From assembly GCF_042643165.1 (NCBI RefSeq), contig NZ_JBHRSH010000001.1, positions 2,480,001-2,544,000 of the forward strand: DNA of 64,000 nt, in the 5' to 3' direction. Of the stretch, positions 41,126 through 50,311 are shown one piece after another. The position numbers and the translations under genes were made by a program. Under the pieces are notes generated by a model. The model searched no databases. It saw only the letters and a list, made by a program, of their open reading frames with translations, and was not told the origin of the DNA. Source of the stretch: Hyphococcus aureus (lineage in GTDB: Bacteria; Pseudomonadota; Alphaproteobacteria; Caulobacterales; Parvularculaceae). How positions within the stretch are numbered: the stretch's first letter is position 1; every line of letters starts with the position of its first letter.

Positions 41126-43504
41126 ATGGCTTGTGGAACCAAAATAGCGCTCTTGGCGAGCTCGGCCATGGCGGCGTTGACTGTTTCAGCCCATGCACAG
41201 GGCGAAAATGGCGACGGCGGACCGTTAATGGTTCGCGATGAAATCATCGTCACATCGCGCTTTCGCGAAGAATCCATTCAGGATATCGGCGCAAGCGTCG
41301 CCGGCCTGTCAGGGGACGACATCAATGACCTTGGCGTCCGCGACCTCGAAGATGTGGCGCGACTTGTCGCCGGATTGCAAAACATCAAGTCCCAACAGAA
41401 TTCCAACGATATCGCCATTCGCGGCGTGAAAGACGCAAAAGCCGGCGCCTATGCGACGAGTTCTGTCTATAGTTTGTTTTTAGATGACGTTTCTGTGGCG
41501 TCGCCGGGACAGCAGCGTGATTATAGCTCAGTCGATCTTGAACGCATTGAGGTGATCCGCGGCCCGCAGCCTACGCTTTTTGGTGAGGGCGCAGTTGGCG
41601 GCGTTATTCGCTATTTTACGGCGGACCCTGATCTTGATGGGCCGGGCTTTACAGGCGTTGCGCGCGGCCAGCTCGAAACCATCAAAGATGGCGGCCTTGC
41701 TTATAGCGGCGAAAATGCGAGCTCTCTTATTTTGGCGCCAGGCAAGCTTGGCCTTAGGGTTTCCGGTTTCTACCGCAAAGACGAAGGGTTTATCGACAAT
41801 CCGAGCGAAGGCGAGGACGTCAACGACTTTGACAGCTTTGGCGGACGCGCGGTTCTTCTGGCGCGCCCGACAGAAGCGCTTGAAGTCCGGCTTTCTGCAT
41901 TTCTCATGCGGGACGATCTTGGCGAATCCACACAAGTCGATCCGGGCTCTGACCCTGAAGATCTTACATTCTCGTCTTCGCCAATGAGCGGTTTTGTTAC
42001 GGACGATTTTGACCTTTACACGGGCAAGATCAGCTATGATTTCGGCGCAATCAAATTGACCTCCATCACCGGTTACTATGAGCGTGACAACATCGATACG
42101 CGCTTCAGTGCGGGCAACTCATTTGGCCTGCAGGCTTTCTTCGCTTCCGATACGCCGGGAGGCTCAATCGATACGACGACGTTCCAGAATACCGCCACAA
42201 AGCAAGAACAGTTCTCCCAGGAGTTTCGCTTTGTTTCGGATTTCGACGGTCCGGTGAATTTCACCTCCGGTCTCTATTATCGCGATAAGGACATCATGAC
42301 CGTCGCCGGCCTTGACTGCGCCGGATGTGCTGCAGTGACGACGCCAGCGAGGGACTATATCCTCAGAGAAACCTCGACGACCAACTCAACGCAATATTCC
42401 GGTTTTCTTGAAGTGACCTACAGCCTGACCGATCAGCTGCGCTTGATCGGCGGCGTGCGATATGTCGATGACAAAGTTGTCGCGACATTCATCGACAACA
42501 ATGTGATCAATCTTGTGCCGCGTTTTGATATGGGTGGAAACCTCATTCCATGGACAGAATCGGACCCGATTGATTTTGTCGATTTTGTTGATCTGCTGCT
42601 GAGCATTGGCGCAAGCGATGTTTATGACTTCCATCTCAAACGGTTCCTGCCGCGCGGGGGCGTTGAATTTGAAATTAATGGCGACATCCTTCTATACGCC
42701 AATGCGGCGGTTGGCGCCCGCAATGGCGGCGTCGGGCAGGGCGTTTCAGCATTGGCGATCGCCGGTCCCGATCCGATGGGCATCGAAGATGCGGTCAAGT
42801 TTGATGAAGACAGCGTCCTGACCGTCGAGGCTGGCGTCAAATCGTCATGGCTGGACGGAGATTTGATTGCCAATCTTGGCGTGTTCCATACAAAATTCAA
42901 AGACACGCAGATCATTATTGCGGCGCCGGCGACACAGCCCTTGAACGGGCCGGACCAGCGCATCATCGGTCTCGAGCTGGAAACACTTTATCGTTTCGAC
43001 GATAACTTCTCCGGCTTCTTCAATATGGCGCTGTTGGATGCGGAATTCACTGGGCAGTTTGCGACGCTTGATACGCCGCCACCTGGCGCCCCCATGGGAC
43101 AGCCTTTCTATGATATCAAGGACGGCAACGCCGCGACCCATGCGCCGAAGCTTTCTTTCTCAACCGGCTATTCCTATGAGCGGCCACTGGGCTCAGGTGA
43201 TTGGAAGCTGACATCGACAGGCGTCTTCCAATATATTGGCGAGCGCTTCGCCACGGTGCAGAACTATCCATCCTCAAGGCTTGATTCACTTGAAAATCTG
43301 AATTTACGGATTGGGCTGGAAAACGACCGGGTTGCGCTGAACCTTTTCGCAACGAACTTGCTCAATGACATCGAAGTGATCAATTCCTCAGCCAACCTCT
43401 TTTCCCAGGCTGTTGATGCAAACGGCATCCTCGATGCGCCTGCGATCTCGGCGTCCGTGAATAGACCGCGAACACTCGGCGTAAGTCTGACCCTGCGTTA
43501 TTAG
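41126..43504 (+). CDS. TonB-dependent outer-membrane receptor
   Basis: The receptor has 792 residues. The ATG at 41126 follows GGAGG by 5-6 nt and gives a signal peptide (MACGTKIALLASSAMAALTV, SAHA before QGE). The TonB box region is DEIIVTSRFREESIQDI. The plug reads GVRDLEDVARLVAGLQNIKS and LERIEVIRGPQPTLFGEGAV. The barrel ends in PRTLGVSLTLRY with the C-terminal aromatic. There is no STN domain, so regulation is not through an ECF sigma. Iron need not be the ligand; the surrounding GntR regulator, serine hydrolases and amino-acid genes point to a peptide, D-amino-acid conjugate or carboxylate. Confidence 0.92.
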   Translation: MACGTKIALLASSAMAALTVSAHAQGENGDGGPLMVRDEIIVTSRFREESIQDIGASVAGLSGDDINDLGVRDLEDVARLVAGLQNIKSQQNSNDIAIRGVKDAKAGAYATSSVYSLFLDDVSVASPGQQRDYSSVDLERIEVIRGPQPTLFGEGAVGGVIRYFTADPDLDGPGFTGVARGQLETIKDGGLAYSGENASSLILAPGKLGLRVSGFYRKDEGFIDNPSEGEDVNDFDSFGGRAVLLARPTEALEVRLSAFLMRDDLGESTQVDPGSDPEDLTFSSSPMSGFVTDDFDLYTGKISYDFGAIKLTSITGYYERDNIDTRFSAGNSFGLQAFFASDTPGGSIDTTTFQNTATKQEQFSQEFRFVSDFDGPVNFTSGLYYRDKDIMTVAGLDCAGCAAVTTPARDYILRETSTTNSTQYSGFLEVTYSLTDQLRLIGGVRYVDDKVVATFIDNNVINLVPRFDMGGNLIPWTESDPIDFVDFVDLLLSIGASDVYDFHLKRFLPRGGVEFEINGDILLYANAAVGARNGGVGQGVSALAIAGPDPMGIEDAVKFDEDSVLTVEAGVKSSWLDGDLIANLGVFHTKFKDTQIIIAAPATQPLNGPDQRIIGLELETLYRFDDNFSGFFNMALLDAEFTGQFATLDTPPPGAPMGQPFYDIKDGNAATHAPKLSFSTGYSYERPLGSGDWKLTSTGVFQYIGERFATVQNYPSSRLDSLENLNLRIGLENDRVALNLFATNLLNDIEVINSSANLFSQAVDANGILDAPAISASVNRPRTLGVSLTLRY

Positions 43505-43518
43505 GGTAGCGTGAGAAA

Positions 43519-43550
43519 CGCCCGGCAACGTGTTTTTGCGCTGCCGGGCG
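43519..43550 (+). terminator. Hairpin after the TonB receptor gene
   Basis: CGCCCGGCA / TGCCGGGCG forms a perfect 9-bp stem with a 14-nt loop, starting 14 nt after the receptor stop. There is no downstream T-run, so read-through into the serine hydrolase gene (start 43673) remains possible. Confidence 0.45.
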
Positions 43551-43672
43551 AATAGAGTAAGCAGACCCGGAAATGGCGTATGGGGACTGGCGCAGCTTTC
43601 CGGCACGAACCAAGGCTTTCTGGGGCGCATAGTTTCTAGTTTCATCCAGACTCAAAAAACCGCGAGGGCGTC

Positions 43673-45697
43673 ATGTCTTTTAAAATAACAATATATAGTT
43701 TGTTCGCTGCGTTGATGATGGTGGTTTCGCTACCGGCGTCAGCTCAAACCGATCCTATGGCTGAGCCGCTGTCTGTTGACGATGCATTGAGCGAAATTGT
43801 GGAGAATGACGCTGAAGATATGGCGCCTAATACGGTGTCTGTTGAACCGGGTCTGCCGGATGAGGCGGCTCCGTTCCTGACTAAAGCCGATGTTGATGAC
43901 TGGCTTGACGGATACATGCCCTATGCGATCAGGAAAGCAGATATTGTCGGCGCCGTAGTGACCGTCGTTAAAGACGGAGAGATTCTGACCAGCCGCGGCT
44001 TTGGCTATTCGGATCTTGAAAGCAAGACGCCTGTTGACGGCTTTGGAACAATGTTTCGGCCGGGCTCTATCTCAAAACTGTTCACATGGATTTCAGTGAT
44101 GCAGCTGGTCGAGCAAGGAAAAATCGACCTCGACGAGGATATCGACACCTATCTAGATTTTAAAATTCCGGACGCCTTTGGCGAGCCGATCACCATGCGC
44201 AATCTGATGACGCATACGCCCGGTTTTCAGGAAAGACTGAAAAACCTGATTATTGGCGATCCGGAATTGAATATGTCGCTGGAGGAATTTTTAAAAGCGT
44301 CTCCTCCGCCGTCGCGGATTTTTGCGCCGGGCGTAACCCCTGCCTATTCTAATTACGGCACCGCGCTGGCGGGCTATATTGTTCAGCGCCTGTCAGGTGA
44401 GACATTCGAAGCCTATGTCGAGCGCCATGTTTTTGAACCGCTAGGGATGGATCGCGCTACGTTTCGCCAGCCACTGCCGGCGGAGTTCGAACCTTTTATG
44501 TCAAATGGCTACAAAAGCGCTTCGGATGGTGAGGCGCAATATTATGAGATTGTGCCGATGGCGCCGGCGGGATCGCTCGCTGCGAGTGGCGAGGCTATGG
44601 GCCGCTTCATGATTGGCCTTCTCAAACAAGACGCCGCCCTCATGAAGCCGGAAACATGGCGGGAAATGTATGAGACGATCTATCAGCTCTCTCCGCCTTT
44701 GAATGCGATGGCGCTTGGCTTCTGGCAACTGGACAAGGGTGATTTGCGCATTCGCGGTCATGGCGGGGACACGGAGTTTTTCCATTCCGATCTTAATGTC
44801 CTCGTCGATGAGAATGTTGGCATTTATGTTTCAGTGAATAGCGCCGGCGAAGGCTCGGGCGTTTTGCGCTTTGCGGTCACCACAGATTTTGCCCTGCGAT
44901 ATTTTCCTGAAGCGGCCACACCTGTTGGCCCGCGCCTGGAAACCGCCAAGGAGCATGGTGAACTGGTTGTTGGCGAGTATGAGAGTTCGCGCACAGTAGC
45001 CACCAACTTTGCCGCGATCATGAGAATTTTAGGTCAGGAAAAGATCGCTATGAATGAGGATGGCGATCTGCTGCTTCCGCTCTTTGGTGTGGAAACGCAC
45101 TGGCGCGAGGTTGAGCCTTATGTCTGGCGAAACACCAATGGGCTGGAACGCCTGACCGCCGTTCTCAAGGACGACGGAAAGCTCGACTATGTCACTTTTG
45201 AGCCGGTCTCCCCGATCATTCATCTGACGCCAGCGCCATGGTATCGCTCTTCATCGCTCATGACGCCGCTGCTGGCGGGCGCGATTGGCGCACTTTTGCT
45301 TACGCTGGTTCTTTGGCCTGTTCGCGCCATTGTTCGCGGGCGCTATGGCAAAAGCTTCGGGCTGACAGGACAGGATGCGACAGCGCACCGGCTGGTTCGC
45401 ATCGGCGTTGTGCTTGTCTTCGCTTTCCTGATCGCATGGGTGCTGGCCTTCCAGACCTTGTTTACCAATCTCACGGGGCTTGGGCCCGGATTTGACACTC
45501 AGTTACGGGTGACGCAGTTCACACAGATCCTTCTCTATGCCGCATTTGTTATCGCGTCGTGGAATCTGTTTGTCGTCTGGCGGGGCGCCCAGAGCTGGTT
45601 TGCAAAACTTTGGAGCATTGTCATCCTGGCGGCGATCTTTGTCGTTATCTGGTTCGCGGCGACGAATGGGCTTCTTAGCCTTGAGATGAATTATTGA
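43673..45697 (+). CDS. Serine hydrolase (beta-lactamase fold) with C-terminal membrane domain
   Basis: The protein has 674 residues. Its signal peptide is MSFKITIYSLFAALMMVVSL, PASAQ before TDP. The catalytic domain (about 80-400) shows S-x-x-K in FRPGSISKLFTWISVM, Y-x-N as PAYSNYGTALAGY and HGGDTEF in the third-motif position. The last 160 residues carry about four transmembrane helices (LMTPLLAGAIGALLLTLVLW, VVLVFAFLIAWVLAFQTLFT, LYAAFVIASWNLFVVW, IVILAAIFVVIWFAATNGLL). The catalytic domain is thus tethered to the outside of the inner membrane. This architecture resembles FmtA/PBP4*-like proteins acting on peptidoglycan or D-amino-acid esters. It sits between the TonB receptor and the DgcNA genes. 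Confidence 0.85.
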   Translation: MSFKITIYSLFAALMMVVSLPASAQTDPMAEPLSVDDALSEIVENDAEDMAPNTVSVEPGLPDEAAPFLTKADVDDWLDGYMPYAIRKADIVGAVVTVVKDGEILTSRGFGYSDLESKTPVDGFGTMFRPGSISKLFTWISVMQLVEQGKIDLDEDIDTYLDFKIPDAFGEPITMRNLMTHTPGFQERLKNLIIGDPELNMSLEEFLKASPPPSRIFAPGVTPAYSNYGTALAGYIVQRLSGETFEAYVERHVFEPLGMDRATFRQPLPAEFEPFMSNGYKSASDGEAQYYEIVPMAPAGSLAASGEAMGRFMIGLLKQDAALMKPETWREMYETIYQLSPPLNAMALGFWQLDKGDLRIRGHGGDTEFFHSDLNVLVDENVGIYVSVNSAGEGSGVLRFAVTTDFALRYFPEAATPVGPRLETAKEHGELVVGEYESSRTVATNFAAIMRILGQEKIAMNEDGDLLLPLFGVETHWREVEPYVWRNTNGLERLTAVLKDDGKLDYVTFEPVSPIIHLTPAPWYRSSSLMTPLLAGAIGALLLTLVLWPVRAIVRGRYGKSFGLTGQDATAHRLVRIGVVLVFAFLIAWVLAFQTLFTNLTGLGPGFDTQLRVTQFTQILLYAAFVIASWNLFVVWRGAQSWFAKLWSIVILAAIFVVIWFAATNGLLSLEMNY

Positions 45698-45891
45698 TGG
45701 ATAAAACCTCACCTTACCCGGCACAGCAAGAGGTAAGCGTGAATAAGAAGGTCGGCGGCGTGCGTCCCTCCGTGCGTCGCCGACACCAGGGTTACAGCTC
45801 GATCCGGGCAGCGTGTTCGAACACAATTGAGGAAGGAACGCTGTAGCCGCATTGGCGAAAGCGGCCTGCGAAAAAGGTAATAGCAGTCGAC

Positions 45892-47013
45892 ATGACGCGC
45901 AGTTTTTTTCAAACCTACCTGCTTCCGGGATTTGTATTTCAATCCGTTATTATTGGCGGCGGTTATGGAACAGGCCGTGAGGTTGCAGAGTTCTTCCTTG
46001 CGCATGGCGTCCTCGGCGGCTTGTTGGGCATGGCGGTGACAGCTATCGCGTGGTGCGCTGTTCTGGCGGTCGCTTTTGAGTACGCGCGGCTTTCTCGAGG
46101 TTACAATTACCGGACATTCTTCAAAAGCCTGCTTGGGCCTGCATGGCGGGTTTTTGAAATTCTCTATTTATTGATCTCAATCTTGGTGCTGGCGGTGTTG
46201 GGTTCGGCCGCCGGAGAAATATTTTCATCGTCTCTGGGCTGGCCGCATGTTTTTGGCGTGATTGCATTGTTGGGCGGCGTTGGCGTGTTTGCTTATCTGG
46301 GCGGCAAAGCGATTGAGCGGATGCTGGCCTCCTGGTCCATTATTCTTTACGTCGTGTATGGCGCTTTTCTGGTTTGGGTGGCCACAGCGTTTGGAGACAA
46401 TATCGCCCTTGCCGTTGAAACCGGCGAAGTAAATGGCGCGTGGCATATCGACGGCCTTCGCTACGCTTCATACAATCTTTTGGCCTTGGGCGCTGTATTG
46501 TTTGTCCTGCCATATCTGAAAACGCGGCGCGAAGCGCTTATCTCAGGCGGCCTCGCAGGCCTCATCGGCGTCATTCCGGGCGTCTTCGTCTATCTTGCGA
46601 TGCTGGCGCAATATCCTGAAATCCAGACGGCGCCTGTGCCGGTGCTGACGCTTTTGGAGAGCCTGAATTCGCCCTGGTTTTTCATTGTCTTTCAGATTGT
46701 CCTGTTTGGAACCTTTATAGAGACGGGCACTGGAATCCTGCATTCGCTCAATGAACGCGTTGCGTCTGTCTTTGAAGAAAAAGGCCGCCGCTTTCCGCAC
46801 TGGGCGAGGTTCGTAAACGCAGTTGGTGTGCTGGCCTGCGCGATCTTTCTCGCTCGCGCCGTCGGTATCATTGATCTCATCGCACAAGGCTATGGCGCTT
46901 TGTCATACGCCTTCATAGCAGTCGTCATTTTGCCGCTTGTGACCGTTGGCTTGTTCAAGATCGTCACCGCGAAGCAAAACAAGGAGATGGAGGCAGCTTA
47001 TGAGCTTGGCTAG
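45892..47013 (+). CDS. YkvI-family membrane transporter (APC superfamily)
   Basis: This integral membrane protein of 373 residues has about ten helices. Family marks are the start FFQTYLLPGFVFQSVIIGGG with YGTGREVAEFFLAHGVLGGL (glycine-rich helix 1), SAAGEIFSSSLGW, and FGTFIETGTGILHSLNERV. YkvI proteins are distant relatives of amino-acid carriers in the APC (LeuT-fold) superfamily. Its immediate partner is DgcN, whose ATG lies inside this gene's last 14 bp, so import of D-glutamate or a related acid is the best guess. Confidence 0.82.
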   Translation: MTRSFFQTYLLPGFVFQSVIIGGGYGTGREVAEFFLAHGVLGGLLGMAVTAIAWCAVLAVAFEYARLSRGYNYRTFFKSLLGPAWRVFEILYLLISILVLAVLGSAAGEIFSSSLGWPHVFGVIALLGGVGVFAYLGGKAIERMLASWSIILYVVYGAFLVWVATAFGDNIALAVETGEVNGAWHIDGLRYASYNLLALGAVLFVLPYLKTRREALISGGLAGLIGVIPGVFVYLAMLAQYPEIQTAPVPVLTLLESLNSPWFFIVFQIVLFGTFIETGTGILHSLNERVASVFEEKGRRFPHWARFVNAVGVLACAIFLARAVGIIDLIAQGYGALSYAFIAVVILPLVTVGLFKIVTAKQNKEMEAAYELG

Positions 47014-48091
47014 CCAGAGCTTTGCTGAAAAAGTGGAGCCGCGCGAGGGTGCGGGTAATGAAGGCGTCAAACGCTTCAAAGCGCCATACCTCATTTATTT
47101 CGGCGATATCGAACTTACAGGTTACGCCAAGACCGGCCTGGGTCTGATCGAATGGCGTCGCAATCTTTGTATCGGGCAATATCGTACGCCACAATGCAGC
47201 ATCGATAGCGGCCTGCCGGATATGACGATCGAAGAAGCGGTGCAGGCGGGTGTCGGCTCGTTTGTCATCGGCGTTGCGCCGGCCGGCGGCTATATACCCG
47301 ATCGCTGGTTGCAGGATCTTGTCAAAGCGGCGCGGGCGGGGCTGGACATTATTTCCGGCATGCATGCGCGGCTGACAGATTTTCCGGAAATTGTTGAGGC
47401 GGCCTTAGCATCTGGCGCACGGCTTTTCGATGTCAGAACGCCGCCTGCTGATCTGCCATTGGGAACCGGCGCAAAGCGAACCGGCAAAAGATTGCTGACA
47501 GTGGGAACGGACTGCGCGGTTGGAAAGAAATACACAGCGCTGGCCATTGAAAAAGAAATGCAGGCGCGGCGATGGAAAGCTGATTTCCGTGCGACCGGTC
47601 AGACAGGCGTCATGATCGCGGGCGCCGGGTTTGCGATTGACTGTGTGGTTGCGGACTTCCTTTCCGGCGCGGCGGAATTGATTTCGCCAGCTGCTGATGA
47701 CGACCATTGGGATGTGATCGAAGGGCAGGGCGCCCTTTCTCATCCAAGCTTCGCTGGCGTCAGTCTTGGTTTGTTGCATGGTTCACAGCCGGATGCGCTC
47801 GTGCTCTGTCACGATCCCACAAGAGTGTATAATCTTGGTACGGAGCGAAAGCAGCCTTATCCTTTGCATAGCTTGCAGGAGACGATTGAAGCTAATCTCC
47901 TGATGGCGCGTCGGGTCAATCCGGATGCGCGGTTTGTCGGCATGTCGGTCAATACAAGCCAACTCCCCCTTTCAGAAAAACCTGCCCTGTTTGAACGTCT
48001 TTCAGCGGAGACAGGTTTGCCGGTCATTGACCCCATCAAGGACGGCGCAAAATTGATAGTCGACAGAATTGAAAAGGAATTTCTCCTGTGA
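47000..48091 (+). CDS. dgcN: DUF1611 protein DgcN, D-glutamate N-acetyltransferase-like
   Basis: The protein has 363 residues. The ATG at 47000 has GGAGG 6-7 nt upstream and overlaps the permease gene by 14 bp. DUF1611 features are ELTGYAKTGLGLIEWRRNLC, GVAPAGGYIPDRW, and a P-loop-like segment GTDCAVGKKYT at residues 169-179 in LLTVGTDCAVGKKYTALAI. Its late motif VIEGQGALSHPSFAG is also typical. DgcN is known as the N-acetyltransferase that, with the racemase DgcA, converts D-glutamate to its L-form through N-acetyl-glutamate in marine bacteria. DgcA is encoded next, overlapping as GTGA, which strongly supports the assignment. Confidence 0.88.
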   Translation: MSLASQSFAEKVEPREGAGNEGVKRFKAPYLIYFGDIELTGYAKTGLGLIEWRRNLCIGQYRTPQCSIDSGLPDMTIEEAVQAGVGSFVIGVAPAGGYIPDRWLQDLVKAARAGLDIISGMHARLTDFPEIVEAALASGARLFDVRTPPADLPLGTGAKRTGKRLLTVGTDCAVGKKYTALAIEKEMQARRWKADFRATGQTGVMIAGAGFAIDCVVADFLSGAAELISPAADDDHWDVIEGQGALSHPSFAGVSLGLLHGSQPDALVLCHDPTRVYNLGTERKQPYPLHSLQETIEANLLMARRVNPDARFVGMSVNTSQLPLSEKPALFERLSAETGLPVIDPIKDGAKLIVDRIEKEFLL

Positions 48092-49080
48092 ACCGTAAGC
48101 TTAGCGTTCATAAAACATCATGGCCCATGATCGCGCCTTTCCGGATTACCGGGCATGTCTTTGAAGTGATTGACATGATTGAAGTTGAAATAAGCGAGAG
48201 CGGCAATGTCGGCCGGGGCGAGGGATGCGGCGCCTATTATCTGAATGATTTCGCAGACGGGATGCTTGACCAGGTCGAGGCGTTGCGCCGTGATATTGAG
48301 GGCGGACTTTCGCGCGAAGACTTGCAGGAGGTTATGTCCCCATGCGGCGCCCGGAATGCGCTCGATTGCGCCTTGTGGGATCTTGAGAGCCAACAAAGCG
48401 GAAAATCTATCTGGGAATTGACAGGAATTACGCCGAAAGACCAGCGCACGGTGTTTACAATCGGCATTGAAGCGACGCCGGAAAAAATGGCGGAAAAAGC
48501 AGCGCGCGCCGATGGATATCCGATCCTCAAAATCAAGCTCGATAATGAAGCGCCCGTTGAACGCATTACCGCCATTCGCAAAGCGCGGCCCGATGCGGCG
48601 CTCGTGATTGACGCCAATCAGGGATTTACGCTTTCTCAATTGGAAGAGGTCGCTCCTCAGCTTGCCGACCTCGGAGTCGCGATGATCGAACAACCTTTGC
48701 CGCGCGGGGATGATGCAGGTCTCGAAGACTTCAAGTCGCCTGTGCCGATCTGCGCCGATGAAAGCTGCCTTCATCGCGGAGAATTACCGGCCGCGCTTGA
48801 GCGCTATGACATGATCAATATCAAACTCGACAAAACAGGCGGCCTGACGGAAGGGCTGGCGCTTGCACAGGAAGCGCTAGACGCCGGCAAACGCCTAATG
48901 GTTGGCAATATGGTGGGCACATCGTTGTCCATGGCGCCATCCTTCGTCGTTGCGCAACTTTGCGATTATGTGGATCTGGATGGCCCGCTCAACTTGAAGT
49001 CAGATCACCTTGGCGGCATGTCTTATAAAAACAGTCTTGTCTCTCAGCCCTCTGCAGGCTTTTGGGGCGGCATGCGCTGA
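48088..49080 (+). CDS. dgcA: DgcA, enolase-superfamily N-acetyl-D-glutamate racemase (dipeptide-epimerase-like)
   Basis: The protein has 330 residues, starting at a GTG that overlaps the dgcN stop, with AAGGA 10 nt upstream. It is a muconate-cycloisomerase-type member of the enolase superfamily. The catalytic lysines are Lys148/Lys150 (LKIKLD) and Lys246 (NIKLDKTGG), and the metal ligands are Asp175 (VIDANQGF), Glu201 (MIEQPLP) and Asp224 (CADESC). Homologues are annotated as L-Ala-D/L-Glu epimerases; the coupling to dgcN favours racemisation of N-acetyl-D-glutamate. Cytoplasmic. Confidence 0.9.
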   Translation: MNRKLSVHKTSWPMIAPFRITGHVFEVIDMIEVEISESGNVGRGEGCGAYYLNDFADGMLDQVEALRRDIEGGLSREDLQEVMSPCGARNALDCALWDLESQQSGKSIWELTGITPKDQRTVFTIGIEATPEKMAEKAARADGYPILKIKLDNEAPVERITAIRKARPDAALVIDANQGFTLSQLEEVAPQLADLGVAMIEQPLPRGDDAGLEDFKSPVPICADESCLHRGELPAALERYDMINIKLDKTGGLTEGLALAQEALDAGKRLMVGNMVGTSLSMAPSFVVAQLCDYVDLDGPLNLKSDHLGGMSYKNSLVSQPSAGFWGGMR

Positions 49081-49123
49081 TCCATCCGGCGCCGTATGCG
49101 ATAGATAAAATGGGACGCATCGC

Positions 49124-50263
49124 ATGATCGCTGCCGATAATATTTTTTCCTTGCTTGCAGTGTTGTTGTTTATATCGGCCGCCGCCGCAATCATGGAAAC
49201 GACGCGTGTCGGGCGCAGGATTTCCGGCGTCGGGTTTGTTCTGATTGGCGCCTTTGTTGCGGCGCATTTCAATCTTATCCCGCGCAGCGCGCCGCTTTAC
49301 GACGTGATCTGGGCCTATCTGGTTCCTCTCGCCATTGCGCTTTTTCTTCTAAAGGCGGACCTGATCAAGGTTTTCACTGAAGGGGGCAGGGTGCTTGTCG
49401 CTTTCGCCATCGGCGCCATTGGCGCCGCTGCAGGCGCGGTCATCGGCGCGCTTTTGTTCGATCTCGGGCCGCATGAACCGGCGATTGCGGCGATATACAG
49501 CGCCACCTATATCGGTGGATCGCTTAATTTCGTCGCCGTCGCAGAAGCGGTCCGGCTTGACGATCCTTCAGAGCTCGCTGCGGCGCTTGCGATTGATAAT
49601 ATTCTTGGCGTCGGCTTCATCATCTGCATGAATTTTGTGGCGGGTTGGGCGTTTTTGAAGAAAAGATTTCCATGGAGACTGGAAAGCATTTGGGGCAGCG
49701 CTGAAGACGGGGGGGCAAGCGACAGCGGACAAGCCTATTCATTTGCAAATCTTCTAACCGCGATAGCGCTTGCCGCTGCTGTGGTTGCGGTGAGCACGTC
49801 TATTGCCGCCTATCTCGGATATGAAAGCTATTCATTGTTGTTCATTACAGTTGCGATGACCCTGGTCGCTACGGCCGGACGCCGCTTTGTTTCCAGATTG
49901 CGCGGCGAAGATATTGTCGCGATGATCTTCATGTATCTTTTTTTCGCGATCATCGGCGCCGGCGCCGACCTCAACGCCATGCTCAACTCGGCGCCGGGGC
50001 TTTTTTTGGAAGTGCTGATGATTTTCGCAGTTCACTTGGTCTTCATCTTTATTGCAGGCGCAGCGCTCAAGTTAAACCATGCGGAAATCATTATCGCATC
50101 GCTCGCCTGTATCGCCGGGCCGCCGATTGCGGCGGCGATTGCGATCTTGATGAACTGGCGCAATCTTGTTGCGCCCGGGATCATGACCGGAATTCTCGGC
50201 TATATAATCGGCAATTTCGTGGGCATTGGAATTTTCAGACTTCTTGGAGGCGTACTCCAGTAA
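49124..50263 (+). CDS. DUF819-family membrane transporter
   Basis: The protein has 379 residues and ten or more hydrophobic helices. DUF819 signatures are NIFSLLAVLLFISAAAAIME, GPHEPAIAAIYSATYIGGSL followed by NFVAVAEAV, and AIDNILGVGFIICMNF. The C-terminal half repeats the fold (MIFMYLFFAIIGAGADLNAM, SLACIAGPPIAAAIAILMNW). DUF819 (YjcL-like) proteins are uncharacterised; some sit beside dipeptide epimerases and DgcNA. Its gene lies 43 bp after dgcA on the same strand, so it could be an importer or exporter of the D-amino acid, N-acetyl-glutamate or a dipeptide. Confidence 0.88.
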   Translation: MIAADNIFSLLAVLLFISAAAAIMETTRVGRRISGVGFVLIGAFVAAHFNLIPRSAPLYDVIWAYLVPLAIALFLLKADLIKVFTEGGRVLVAFAIGAIGAAAGAVIGALLFDLGPHEPAIAAIYSATYIGGSLNFVAVAEAVRLDDPSELAAALAIDNILGVGFIICMNFVAGWAFLKKRFPWRLESIWGSAEDGGASDSGQAYSFANLLTAIALAAAVVAVSTSIAAYLGYESYSLLFITVAMTLVATAGRRFVSRLRGEDIVAMIFMYLFFAIIGAGADLNAMLNSAPGLFLEVLMIFAVHLVFIFIAGAALKLNHAEIIIASLACIAGPPIAAAIAILMNWRNLVAPGIMTGILGYIIGNFVGIGIFRLLGGVLQ

Positions 50264-50311
50264 ATGAGAATAGAGATCAAGGCGGCCGCACTCTGTTCTG
50301 ATATGAAATGC

